Of a DNA stretch of 64,000 bases, positions 18,693-26,005 are shown one piece after another. Each line of letters begins with the position of its first letter. The stretch's first letter is position 1. The stretch comes from Lacrimispora algidixylanolytica (GTDB lineage Bacteria > Bacillota > Clostridia > Lachnospirales > Lachnospiraceae). The stretch is from the NCBI RefSeq assembly GCF_003609635.1, contig NZ_MCIA01000007.1, positions 1 through 64,000 of the forward strand, read 5' to 3'. The translations under genes were made by a program, and so were the position numbers. Below the pieces are notes generated by a model. It saw only the letters and a list, made by a program, of their open reading frames with translations. It searched no databases and was not told where the DNA came from.

Positions 18693-18765
18693 CCATGTTT
18701 CATTCTGCTATAATCAGGTTACCACGTGGGAAACCAATAACAGGAGGCAGCGGAATGAAACATGG
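18693..18765. repeat. 13-bp perfect inverted repeat spanning promoter and start codon
   Basis: CCATGTTTCATTC (18693-18705) is exactly repeated in inverse as GAATGAAACATGG (18753-18765). The left arm abuts a TATAAT (18709-18714) and the right arm contains the start codon of the AraC-HD gene. Such a match over 60 bases is unlikely by chance and suggests an operator or an RNA stem. Confidence 0.6.
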
Positions 18766-19639
18766 AGAATGGGCAGTTTTATGCACCCTGTATATCAATG
18801 AGCATTTAAAAGATGATCTGTCAGTGGAAGCCTTGAGTGCATGGGCAGGATACTCTCCCTGGTATTTTTCCCGGTGTTTTAAGGAAAAGGTGGGAGTATC
18901 TCCTATGGAATATTTAAAGCAAAGGCGTCTGCTGGCAGCAGCCGGAGAGATTGCCAAAGGCTATAGGATCTTAGATGTGGCTCTTGATTACGGCTGGGAA
19001 ACCCATGGTGGCTTTGCCAAAGCTTTTATCAGCCAATTCGGCTATTCTCCCGTATTGTTAAGAGCCTTTCATATCCGTGATGTCTCATTGAAAGGAGAAG
19101 CAATGGGATTATCAATCAAACAAACAGAACTTAATAAGAAACCAGAAGAGCTTTTTGCAATACTTTTAAATATATTAAAAGAGAATGGTACAGAATATGA
19201 AGCGGAAAAACTGAGAAACCTATACGCGAAAGCGTCCCAGTACCATTACAATCAAAAACGCTATTCTGGAGAAGAATATATTACCCATCCGATCAATGTC
19301 TCTATTATTTTAGCTGACATGGGAGCAGACTTTGAAACTGTTTGCGCCGGACTTATTCACGATGCAGTGGATTTGGAAGTAGGGGGAAGAATCAAAGACA
19401 TCTTAGATGCCTTCCAGGAATTTAAGAAAACAGGTAAATGTACCGATGACAATGGTGCATTGGTTGCGCTGGCAGATCGCCTTCACAATATGCGGACCAT
19501 AGAATTTGTAGATCCTTCTACTTGGAAGAAGAGAGCAGAAGAGACCGTTAGAATCTTTTCCCCTCTTGCAGCAAAGTACGCAGATCTCAGACTGCGAGCA
19601 GAGCTTGATGATCTTTCTTTCAAACACCTTTCAAGTTAA
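18755..19639 (+). CDS. AraC-type HTH fused to a SpoT-like HD domain
   Basis: A 294-residue protein with an unusual domain pairing. Residues 1-105 hold two AraC-type helix-turn-helix motifs (LSAWAGYSPWYFSRCFKEK and a second near 75-95). From about 160 the sequence follows the RelA/SpoT N-terminal HD hydrolase (RYSGEEYITHPINV, LIHDAVD, ALADRLHNMRTI). The stretch between HD and ADRLHNM is much shorter than in SpoT, and canonical HDxxED reads HDAVDL, so activity is doubtful. No synthetase domain follows. The ATG at 18755 follows AGGAGG at six to seven bases. It might sense or degrade ppGpp or a related nucleotide while binding DNA, which is inference. Confidence 0.82.
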   Translation: MKHGEWAVLCTLYINEHLKDDLSVEALSAWAGYSPWYFSRCFKEKVGVSPMEYLKQRRLLAAAGEIAKGYRILDVALDYGWETHGGFAKAFISQFGYSPVLLRAFHIRDVSLKGEAMGLSIKQTELNKKPEELFAILLNILKENGTEYEAEKLRNLYAKASQYHYNQKRYSGEEYITHPINVSIILADMGADFETVCAGLIHDAVDLEVGGRIKDILDAFQEFKKTGKCTDDNGALVALADRLHNMRTIEFVDPSTWKKRAEETVRIFSPLAAKYADLRLRAELDDLSFKHLSS

Positions 19640-19641
19640 CC

Positions 19642-19670
19642 TTGTGTTTTTTCAAAAAGCCTTATATAAT
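19642..19670 (+). promoter_or_regulatory. promoter of fchA-folD
   Basis: TTGTGT (19642-19647) and TATAAT (19665-19670) are separated by 17 bases, about 38 bases upstream of the fchA start. Confidence 0.65.
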
Positions 19671-19708
19671 GTTAAATAAATTTTCAGTTTGAAAGGCGGT
19701 ATGAACAA

Positions 19709-20341
19709 ATGATACAGGATTTTACGGTTTCTTCCTTCTTAGAAGAACTATCCTCGAAAAAATCGACTCCAGGAGGCGGTGGAGCGGCTGGCCTTGCTGG
19801 CGCAGTTGGAACGGCTCTTGGTGAGATGGTAGTGAACTTAACACTGGGGAAAAAGAAGTATGCTGATGTGGAAGAAGAGATGCAGTCGATTCTTATGACT
19901 CTTACCCAGATGAGAGAGGAATTTTTAAGACTTGCCGATGAAGATGCCGTTGTGTTTGCACCTCTTGCTGCCGCCTATTCACTCCCTGCTACTACGGAAG
20001 AGGATAAGAAAAAGAAAGAAGCTATCCTGGAAGACCTCCTTGTATCAGCGGCACTGGTGCCCCTTTCTGTTATGGAGCTTTGCTTAAAAACGTTAAATCT
20101 TTTAGAGGTTTTAGGTGAAAAAGGAAGCCGTCTGGCAGTCAGTGATGTGGGAGTAGGGGTTCAGATGATCCGTGCTTCCATTCTGGGAGCTAAAATGAAT
20201 GTGTATATTAACACGAAAACCATGATCCAAAGAGAAAAGGCCAGAGAATTAAATGCTAGGGCTCAGTCTGTTTCAGAAGAAGCAATCCGTTTGGCAGATA
20301 CTATTTATACGCAGGTAGAAGCGGCGTTAAAGACAGAATAA
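19709..20341 (+). CDS. fchA: methenyltetrahydrofolate cyclohydrolase (cyclodeaminase family)
   Basis: A 210-residue, mainly helical protein of the formiminotransferase-cyclodeaminase C-domain family. The glycine-rich segment TPGGGGAAGLAGAVG near residue 20 and KKKYADVEEEM near 50 are family landmarks. In clostridia the stand-alone form opens methenyl-THF to formyl-THF. The next gene, folD, acts on the same folate intermediates 17 bases downstream, so the pair forms a one-carbon unit. Cyclodeaminase activity on formimino-THF is the alternative. Confidence 0.88.
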   Translation: MIQDFTVSSFLEELSSKKSTPGGGGAAGLAGAVGTALGEMVVNLTLGKKKYADVEEEMQSILMTLTQMREEFLRLADEDAVVFAPLAAAYSLPATTEEDKKKKEAILEDLLVSAALVPLSVMELCLKTLNLLEVLGEKGSRLAVSDVGVGVQMIRASILGAKMNVYINTKTMIQREKARELNARAQSVSEEAIRLADTIYTQVEAALKTE

Positions 20342-20358
20342 AGGAGGCAGAAAAAGCC

Positions 20359-21204
20359 GTGATAACATTAAAGGGAGCAGAAGTTTCTGCTAAAATCAAA
20401 GAACAGGTGGATGAGCTTTATAAGGGGATTACTGGAAGTAAGCCTAAGCTTGCAATCGTAAGGGTAGGAGAACGGCCTGATGATCTTTCTTATGAGCGGG
20501 GAGCATTAAAAAAAATGGAGGCATTCGGTCTTTTGGCAGAAAGCTTTTCATTCCCCTGTGATATCTCGGATGAAGACTTTAAAAGAGAATTTTCAAAGAT
20601 TAATAAAAATCCAGAAATACAGGGAATTCTTTTGTTACGTCCCCTGCCAAGTCAGATCCTGGAAAAAGATATCGAGCAGATGATTGATCCCAAAAAGGAT
20701 TTAGACGGAATATCCCCCTATAACATTGCCAAGATTTTTGCAGGAGAAGAATCAGGATTTGCACCTTGTACGGCTGAAGCAGTGGTTGAGGTTTTAAAAA
20801 CCAATGACATTGACTTGACTGGAAAAAAGGTCATCATCGTTGGCAGAAGTATGGTGGTTGGACGCCCGCTTTCCATGTTATTGTTAAAAGAGAATGCTAC
20901 GGTCACCATTTGCCACACCCGTACGGAAAATTTAAAAGATACCTGCAAAAATGGAGATATTATAATTGCAGCCGTAGGACGGGCAAAGATGCTTGACGGC
21001 TCCTACATTGGAAAGGATGCCATTGTTATTGATGTAGGAATTAACGTAGATGACAATGGTAAGCTTTGCGGAGACGTGGATTTTGATTCTCTGGAAGGAA
21101 TTGCTTCTATGGCAACGCCTGTACCTGGAGGTGTAGGTGCAGTTACAACCGCTGTGCTTGCAAAACATCTTGTTATGGCGGCATTGTCACAAGCAGAACA
21201 TTAA
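20359..21204 (+). CDS. folD: methylenetetrahydrofolate dehydrogenase / cyclohydrolase
   Basis: This 281-residue enzyme oxidises methylene-THF and hydrolyses methenyl-THF. It starts with GTG behind AAGGAGG. The substrate region has DLSYERGALKKMEAFG near residue 41; canonical FolD has a tyrosine and lysine here, and both are present. The C-terminal motif ATPVPGGVGAVTTAVL (about 254) and the nucleotide loop IIVGRSMVVGRPLSMLL (about 158) are diagnostic. A strong terminator follows. Confidence 0.95.
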   Translation: MITLKGAEVSAKIKEQVDELYKGITGSKPKLAIVRVGERPDDLSYERGALKKMEAFGLLAESFSFPCDISDEDFKREFSKINKNPEIQGILLLRPLPSQILEKDIEQMIDPKKDLDGISPYNIAKIFAGEESGFAPCTAEAVVEVLKTNDIDLTGKKVIIVGRSMVVGRPLSMLLLKENATVTICHTRTENLKDTCKNGDIIIAAVGRAKMLDGSYIGKDAIVIDVGINVDDNGKLCGDVDFDSLEGIASMATPVPGGVGAVTTAVLAKHLVMAALSQAEH

Positions 21205-21220
21205 GATAGGAAAAACAGGA

Positions 21221-21270
21221 AAAGAGTTTGTTTTGGTTTTGTAACAGGAACCGAAACAAACTCTTTTTTT
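21221..21270 (+). terminator. terminator after folD
   Basis: The arms AAAGAGTTTGTTT (21221-21233) and AAACAAACTCTTT (21254-21266) form a 13-bp stem, with further TGGTT/AACC pairing inside, followed by a T-run. Confidence 0.92.
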
Positions 21271-21303
21271 CTTGCCAACTTTTTGACATGGATTGTTTTC
21301 ATC

Positions 21304-21334
21304 TTGACACCGTTTTGATTTTATTTTTGATAAA
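21304..21334 (+). promoter_or_regulatory. kdp operon promoter
   Basis: TTGACA is perfect at 21304-21309. The -10 element is less clear: TTGATA (spacing 17) or GATAAA (spacing 19) within an A+T-rich stretch. The leader is about 75 bases and carries the tandem repeat described next. No known potassium or c-di-AMP riboswitch is visible. Confidence 0.55.
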
Positions 21335-21364
21335 ATTACAAATGTAAGGAAGTTAAACGCATTA

Positions 21365-21403
21365 GAGGAATGCTTAAGAGGAATGCTTAAGAGGAATGCT
21401 TAA
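21365..21403 (+). repeat. three tandem copies of a 13-bp unit in the kdp leader
   Basis: GAGGAATGCTTAA is repeated exactly at 21365, 21378 and 21391, followed by a degenerate GAGGAGAGGG that includes the ribosome site of the first small gene. Each unit holds an ATG, and these open six-codon frames. The third such frame ends in a TGA that overlaps the GTG at 21413. Confidence 0.9.
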
Positions 21404-21412
21404 GAGGAGAGG

Positions 21413-21514
21413 GTGAAGGACTTGTTTGGATTGATTCTTTTAATTCTAGTCATTGTTTTATCAATGCTTTGCATGATTCAGTGGTGGATGATACCCATCG
21501 TTGAAAATCGGTAG
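21413..21514 (+). CDS. 33-residue hydrophobic microprotein preceding kdpF
   Basis: A small frame starts with GTG behind GGAGAGG. It reads KDLFGLILLILVIVLSMLC, then MIQWWMIPIVENR, with one clear membrane helix and a tryptophan pair at its end. A TTG three codons downstream is an alternative start. It is not KdpF, which follows separately, but has similar size and hydrophobicity. It may be an extra Kdp subunit or a leader peptide. No family was recognised. Confidence 0.5.
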   Translation: MKDLFGLILLILVIVLSMLCMIQWWMIPIVENR

Positions 21515-21545
21515 CAAATAAAGGATGCAACAGGGAGATGATAAG

Positions 21546-21635
21546 ATGGGTATTATTTTAATTGCAGCAGGCATCATTGGGCTTGCCTTGCTGATTTATT
21601 TGTTCTACGTGTTATTTCGAGGTGATGAATTATGA
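21546..21635 (+). CDS. kdpF: potassium-transporting ATPase subunit KdpF
   Basis: A 29-residue single-helix peptide. The pattern of a hydrophobic stretch, then [13 protein letters not shown], matches KdpF, the small subunit that stabilises the KdpABC complex in the membrane. Its stop overlaps the kdpA start in an ATGA junction, and a GGGAG site precedes it. Short KdpF genes are often missed in annotation. Confidence 0.85.
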   Translation: MGIILIAAGIIGLALLIYLFYVLFRGDEL

Positions 21636-23317
21636 AGTATATGATTATGCAGGATGTTTTTTATATCGTTGTTTTGATGGGATTATCCATTCCCCTGGGC
21701 AATTATATCTATAAGGTAATGAGTGGAGAAAAGGTGTTTTTAAGTCCTCTGCTTGTTCCGGTGGAAAAAAAGATTTATAAGCTGATGGGAACAGATGGTC
21801 AGGAGGAAATGAGTGCAAAGAAGTATGCTTATTCCGTAGTTTTATTTAGTGTTGCAGGCTTTGTTTTCCTGTTCCTTTTGCTGATGTTACAAGGTTTTTT
21901 ACCATTGAATCCCCAAAAGATGAGGGGAACAAGCTGGCACTTGGCTTTTAACACAGCAGCAAGCTTTATATCCAATACAAACTGGCAGGCGTATTCAGGG
22001 GAAAGCACTTTGTCTTACCTGACCCAGTTCTTAGGTCTTACGGTTCAGAATTTTGTATCGGCTGCTACTGGGATCGCGGTCCTTTTTGCACTGATCAGAG
22101 GTTTTACTGCAAAACAGAAAACTACGCTGGGAAACTTTTGGGCGGATTTAACTAGAATTGTAATCTATGTTCTGATCCCTCTTTCTATGGTAGTAGTCTT
22201 GCTTTTAGTTTCTCAGGGAGTTGTTCAGACTTTCAGCCAATATAAAGAGATTGCCTCTTTTGGAAGCGGGGAGGCCCAGGTAATACCTTTAGGTCCGGCA
22301 GCCAGTCAGATAGCAATTAAGCAGCTTGGAACAAACGGAGGCGGTTTCTTTGGTATGAATTCAGCATTTCCCCTGGAAAATCCTACGATTTTGTCGAACT
22401 TCATTCAGGTCTTATCCATCCTCCTGATTCCAGCGTCTCTTTGTGTAAGCTTTGGGAAGGCAGTAAAGGATGGAAAGCAGGGACGTACCGTTTATGCTGC
22501 CATGTTGATTTTCTTTGCAGCCGCTTTGATTGCTGCAACCGCAAGCGAACAGTTGACTGGCCCTATGTTAAATGGGGCAATTTCTTCTGGCAGTATGGAA
22601 GGGAAAGAAGTGATTCACGGCGTGGGAGGATCTACGCTATGGGCTGTAGCAACTACGGCTGCATCAAATGGTTCTGTAAATGCAATGCATGACAGCCTTA
22701 CTCCCATGGCAGGACTGGTGACCATGTTTCTCATGCAGCTTGGAGAGATTGTATTTGGAGGTGTGGGAAGCGGTTTGTATGGAATGTTGGCCTTCGTGCT
22801 CCTGACGGTCTTTATAGCAGGGCTGATGGTGGGTCGAACTCCAGAGTATTTAGGAAAGAAGGTGGAGCCATTTGATATGAAGATGGTGTGCTTACTCGTT
22901 CTGACTCCTCCGCTTTTAACCTTGCTTGGAACAGCCGTAGCTGTCAGTATGCCTTTTGCAGCTTCCTGGCTGACAAATTCAGGCGCTCATGGATTTTCAG
23001 AAATCCTCTATGCCTTTTCTTCCATGGCAAATAACAACGGAAGCGCATTTGCCGGATTTAACGCAAATACGGTATTTACCAATGTGACAGGCGGGATCAT
23101 CATGCTTTTGGTCCGCTTTATCCCCATAGGGGCAGCCATATTCCTTGCGGGAAATATGGCCAAAAAGAAGACCATTGCCGTCAGTGAAGGAACCTTGTCC
23201 ACAAGCAATCCAACCTTTATCGGGCTTTTAATCGGAGTGATTCTGATTGTAGGTGCGCTCAGCTTTTTACCTGCTCTGGCGCTTGGTCCCATTGCTGATT
23301 TCGTTACTTCAAGATAA
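21632..23317 (+). CDS. kdpA: potassium-transporting ATPase, potassium-binding subunit KdpA
   Basis: A 561-residue membrane protein with about ten helices, related to K+ channels, that forms the selectivity filter of the high-affinity KdpFABC pump. Four filter-like loops are visible, including [15 protein letters not shown] (about 107), [16 protein letters not shown] (about 232), [15 protein letters not shown] (about 346) and [14 protein letters not shown] (about 466). Length is normal. It follows kdpF by overlap and precedes kdpB by 14 bases. Confidence 0.97.
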   Translation: MKYMIMQDVFYIVVLMGLSIPLGNYIYKVMSGEKVFLSPLLVPVEKKIYKLMGTDGQEEMSAKKYAYSVVLFSVAGFVFLFLLLMLQGFLPLNPQKMRGTSWHLAFNTAASFISNTNWQAYSGESTLSYLTQFLGLTVQNFVSAATGIAVLFALIRGFTAKQKTTLGNFWADLTRIVIYVLIPLSMVVVLLLVSQGVVQTFSQYKEIASFGSGEAQVIPLGPAASQIAIKQLGTNGGGFFGMNSAFPLENPTILSNFIQVLSILLIPASLCVSFGKAVKDGKQGRTVYAAMLIFFAAALIAATASEQLTGPMLNGAISSGSMEGKEVIHGVGGSTLWAVATTAASNGSVNAMHDSLTPMAGLVTMFLMQLGEIVFGGVGSGLYGMLAFVLLTVFIAGLMVGRTPEYLGKKVEPFDMKMVCLLVLTPPLLTLLGTAVAVSMPFAASWLTNSGAHGFSEILYAFSSMANNNGSAFAGFNANTVFTNVTGGIIMLLVRFIPIGAAIFLAGNMAKKKTIAVSEGTLSTSNPTFIGLLIGVILIVGALSFLPALALGPIADFVTSR

Positions 23318-23331
23318 CAGAAGGTGATAAA

Positions 23332-25389
23332 ATGGAAAAAAAACGTATCAATAAAAGTGTTTTTGCAGATGCGGTGAAGCAGTCCTTTATAAAACTGTCT
23401 CCCCGTATACAAGTAAAAAATCCAGTGATGCTTGTGGTTTACTTAGGCGCAATACTGACCACGGCATTCTATGTACTCTCATTTTTAGGAATCAAAGACG
23501 AAAGGGCTGGCTATACTCTTGCCATCGCATTAATCCTTTGGTTTACCGTATTGTTTGCCAACTTTGCTGAATCCATTGCAGAGGGACGGGGGCGGGCTCA
23601 GGCAGCCAGTCTGCGCAGTGCAAGAAAAGATGTAAAGGCCAAAAAGTTGAAAACGGTCTCCAATATGATGGATTATACTGAGGTCCTTTCAAGTTCCCTG
23701 AAAAAAGGCGATATCGTATACGTCAAAGTCAATGAGCAGGTTCCCATGGATGGAGAAGTCATAGAAGGGGCAGCGTCCGTTGATGAAAGTGCCATCACCG
23801 GGGAATCGGCTCCCGTGATCCGTGAATCCGGTGGAGACAGGAGCGCAGTTACCGGGGGAACGACCCTAGTGTCTGATTGGCTGGTTATTAAGGTTACGGC
23901 AGAAGCTGGTGAAAGCTTTCTAGATAAGATGATCTCTATGGTGGAAGGAGCATCTAGAAAGAAAACGCCAAATGAAATTGCATTACAGATTCTTTTGATT
24001 ACCCTAACCATTATCTTTCTTGTAGTAACGGCCTCTTTATTGCCCTTTACTGATTTTGCAAGCAAGCAGGCTGGTTCTGGTGCGGCTATTTCCCTAACCA
24101 ATGTGATCGCCCTGCTCGTCTGCCTTGCCCCTACCACAATTGGAGCTCTTCTTTCTTCTATTGGAATCGCTGGAATGAGCCGTTTAAATCAGGCCAATGT
24201 TCTGGCTATGAGCGGCCGTGCCATTGAAGCCGCTGGAGACGTGGATGTATTATTGCTGGATAAAACAGGAACCATTACATTAGGTAACCGCCAGGCCAGT
24301 GAGTTTTTGCCGGTTTCCGGAGTAACAGAACAAGAACTTGCCGATGCGGCCCAGCTTTCCTCTCTTGCAGATGAAACTGCAGAAGGGAGGAGTATCGTGG
24401 TGCTTGCAAAAGAGCGATTTGGCTTGCGGGGAAGAGAGCTTTCAAAGCTTGATGCAGTTTTCGTGGAATTCACAGCAAAAACAAGAATGAGCGGAATTGA
24501 CTTTCAGGGAAATGAAATCCGCAAAGGAGCTGCAGATACCGTAAAAGAGTATGCTTTAAAAAAGGGTGGCAAGTACCCAAAAGAATGTGACGAGATCGTA
24601 AAGCGGGTTGCCCAATCTGGTGGAACGCCTCTAGTTGTGGTAAAAAACAGCCAGGTGCTTGGCGTAATCCACCTAAAGGATATTGTGAAAAATGGGGTAA
24701 AGGAACGTTTTGAAGATCTGAGAAAAATGGGAATTAAAACCATTATGATTACAGGCGATAATCCAATGACTGCAGCGGCTATTGCTGCAGAGGCAGGAGT
24801 GGATGATTTTCTGGCAGAGGCGACACCAGAAGCAAAGCTGGCCCTCATTAGGGAGTATCAGGCCAAGGGACATTTAGTAGCTATGACAGGAGATGGAACA
24901 AACGATGCTCCTGCACTGGCCCAAGCGGATGTTGCTGTTGCCATGAATACAGGGACTCAAGCTGCAAAAGAAGCTGGTAATATGGTTGATTTAGACTCTA
25001 GCCCAACAAAGCTTATCGACATTGTGCGGATTGGAAAACAGTTGTTAATGACCAGAGGCTCCTTGACCACATTTAGCGTAGCAAACGACGTTGCAAAATA
25101 TTTTGCCATTATTCCGGTGCTGTTTTTTGGCATCTATCCACAGCTTTCAACCCTTAATTTTATGAGACTGACCAGTGCGTCAAGTGCCATGCTCTCTGCA
25201 ATCATTTATAATGCAGTCATCATAATTGCATTGATTCCACTTGCATTAAAAGGAGTAAAATACCGTGAACTGCCTGCTGGCAAGCTACTAAAAAGAAATC
25301 TGCTGGTCTATGGGCTTGGCGGAATAACCGCCCCTTTCCTGGCAATTAAGCTGATAGATATGCTTCTGACTGCCAGTGGTCTGGTATAA
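23332..25389 (+). CDS. kdpB: potassium-transporting ATPase, ATP-binding subunit KdpB
   Basis: A 685-residue P-type ATPase, the energy unit of Kdp. The phosphorylated aspartate lies in [16 protein letters not shown] (about residue 307). The actuator motif is ITGES (about 153), and the hinge [15 protein letters not shown] is at about 520. In KdpB a serine in ITGESAPV is a known inhibitory phosphorylation site, and it is present here. About seven membrane helices flank the soluble domains. Confidence 0.97.
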   Translation: MEKKRINKSVFADAVKQSFIKLSPRIQVKNPVMLVVYLGAILTTAFYVLSFLGIKDERAGYTLAIALILWFTVLFANFAESIAEGRGRAQAASLRSARKDVKAKKLKTVSNMMDYTEVLSSSLKKGDIVYVKVNEQVPMDGEVIEGAASVDESAITGESAPVIRESGGDRSAVTGGTTLVSDWLVIKVTAEAGESFLDKMISMVEGASRKKTPNEIALQILLITLTIIFLVVTASLLPFTDFASKQAGSGAAISLTNVIALLVCLAPTTIGALLSSIGIAGMSRLNQANVLAMSGRAIEAAGDVDVLLLDKTGTITLGNRQASEFLPVSGVTEQELADAAQLSSLADETAEGRSIVVLAKERFGLRGRELSKLDAVFVEFTAKTRMSGIDFQGNEIRKGAADTVKEYALKKGGKYPKECDEIVKRVAQSGGTPLVVVKNSQVLGVIHLKDIVKNGVKERFEDLRKMGIKTIMITGDNPMTAAAIAAEAGVDDFLAEATPEAKLALIREYQAKGHLVAMTGDGTNDAPALAQADVAVAMNTGTQAAKEAGNMVDLDSSPTKLIDIVRIGKQLLMTRGSLTTFSVANDVAKYFAIIPVLFFGIYPQLSTLNFMRLTSASSAMLSAIIYNAVIIIALIPLALKGVKYRELPAGKLLKRNLLVYGLGGITAPFLAIKLIDMLLTASGLV

Positions 25390-25402
25390 GGAGAGTGAAA
25401 CG

Positions 25403-25960
25403 ATGAAACGATTGAAAGAATTAAAACCCGCACTTGTATGTTTTGGCATTATGACAATATTGTGTGGCATGCTTTATACTGCTGTCATTACAGGAATATC
25501 CCAGATCTTGTTTCCAGTTCAGGCCAATGGCAGCATCATAACCATTCTTCAAAAGGATGGAACGGAAAAGGAATATGGTTCTAAGCTGATTTCCCAAGAC
25601 TTTAAAGAACCGGAATATTTAATAGGAAGGCCGGCTGGAGTCACAAATCTCTCTCCTGTCAGCAAGGAAGAAAAAAAGCTGGTTCAGGAACGGATTGATT
25701 GGTGGCATTCCTTTGATCCCGGCAATCCCTCAGATATTCCTATGGATCTAGTCACTGCCTCAGGAAGCGGTGTGGATCCTCACATCACGCCACAGGCAGC
25801 CGAATATCAGGTAAATCGGATTGCAAAGGCCAGGGGAATGACAGAGGATGAGGTGCGAAATATTATAAAGGATTATACAAGTGGTCGGTTTCTAGGGTTC
25901 ATCGGAGAACCTGCCGTCAATGTATTAAAGGTGAATTTAGCTCTGGATGGATTGCTATAA
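25403..25960 (+). CDS. kdpC: potassium-transporting ATPase subunit KdpC
   Basis: A 185-residue subunit with one N-terminal membrane helix (LVCFGIMTILCGMLYTAVI) and an outer domain that assists the pump. SGSGVDPHITPQAAEYQV near residue 125 and VNVLKVNLALD at the end are family signatures. The ATG at 25403 follows AAGGAG; a GTG nine codons upstream lies inside kdpB. Transcription runs on into kdpD after 45 bases. Confidence 0.95.
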   Translation: MKRLKELKPALVCFGIMTILCGMLYTAVITGISQILFPVQANGSIITILQKDGTEKEYGSKLISQDFKEPEYLIGRPAGVTNLSPVSKEEKKLVQERIDWWHSFDPGNPSDIPMDLVTASGSGVDPHITPQAAEYQVNRIAKARGMTEDEVRNIIKDYTSGRFLGFIGEPAVNVLKVNLALDGLL

Positions 25961-26005
25961 TTTAAAAAAGTGGTATGATTCTTGAATAAAGGTGGTGAAG
26001 CAGGA

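Noticed and set aside
21365-21403. Tandem 13-bp repeats considered as a CRISPR-like array
   Set aside because: The units are directly adjacent without spacers, too short, and no cas genes are present.
21304-21412. Search for a c-di-AMP or potassium riboswitch upstream of kdp
   Set aside because: The leader is only about 75 bases and shows none of the conserved elements of those classes.
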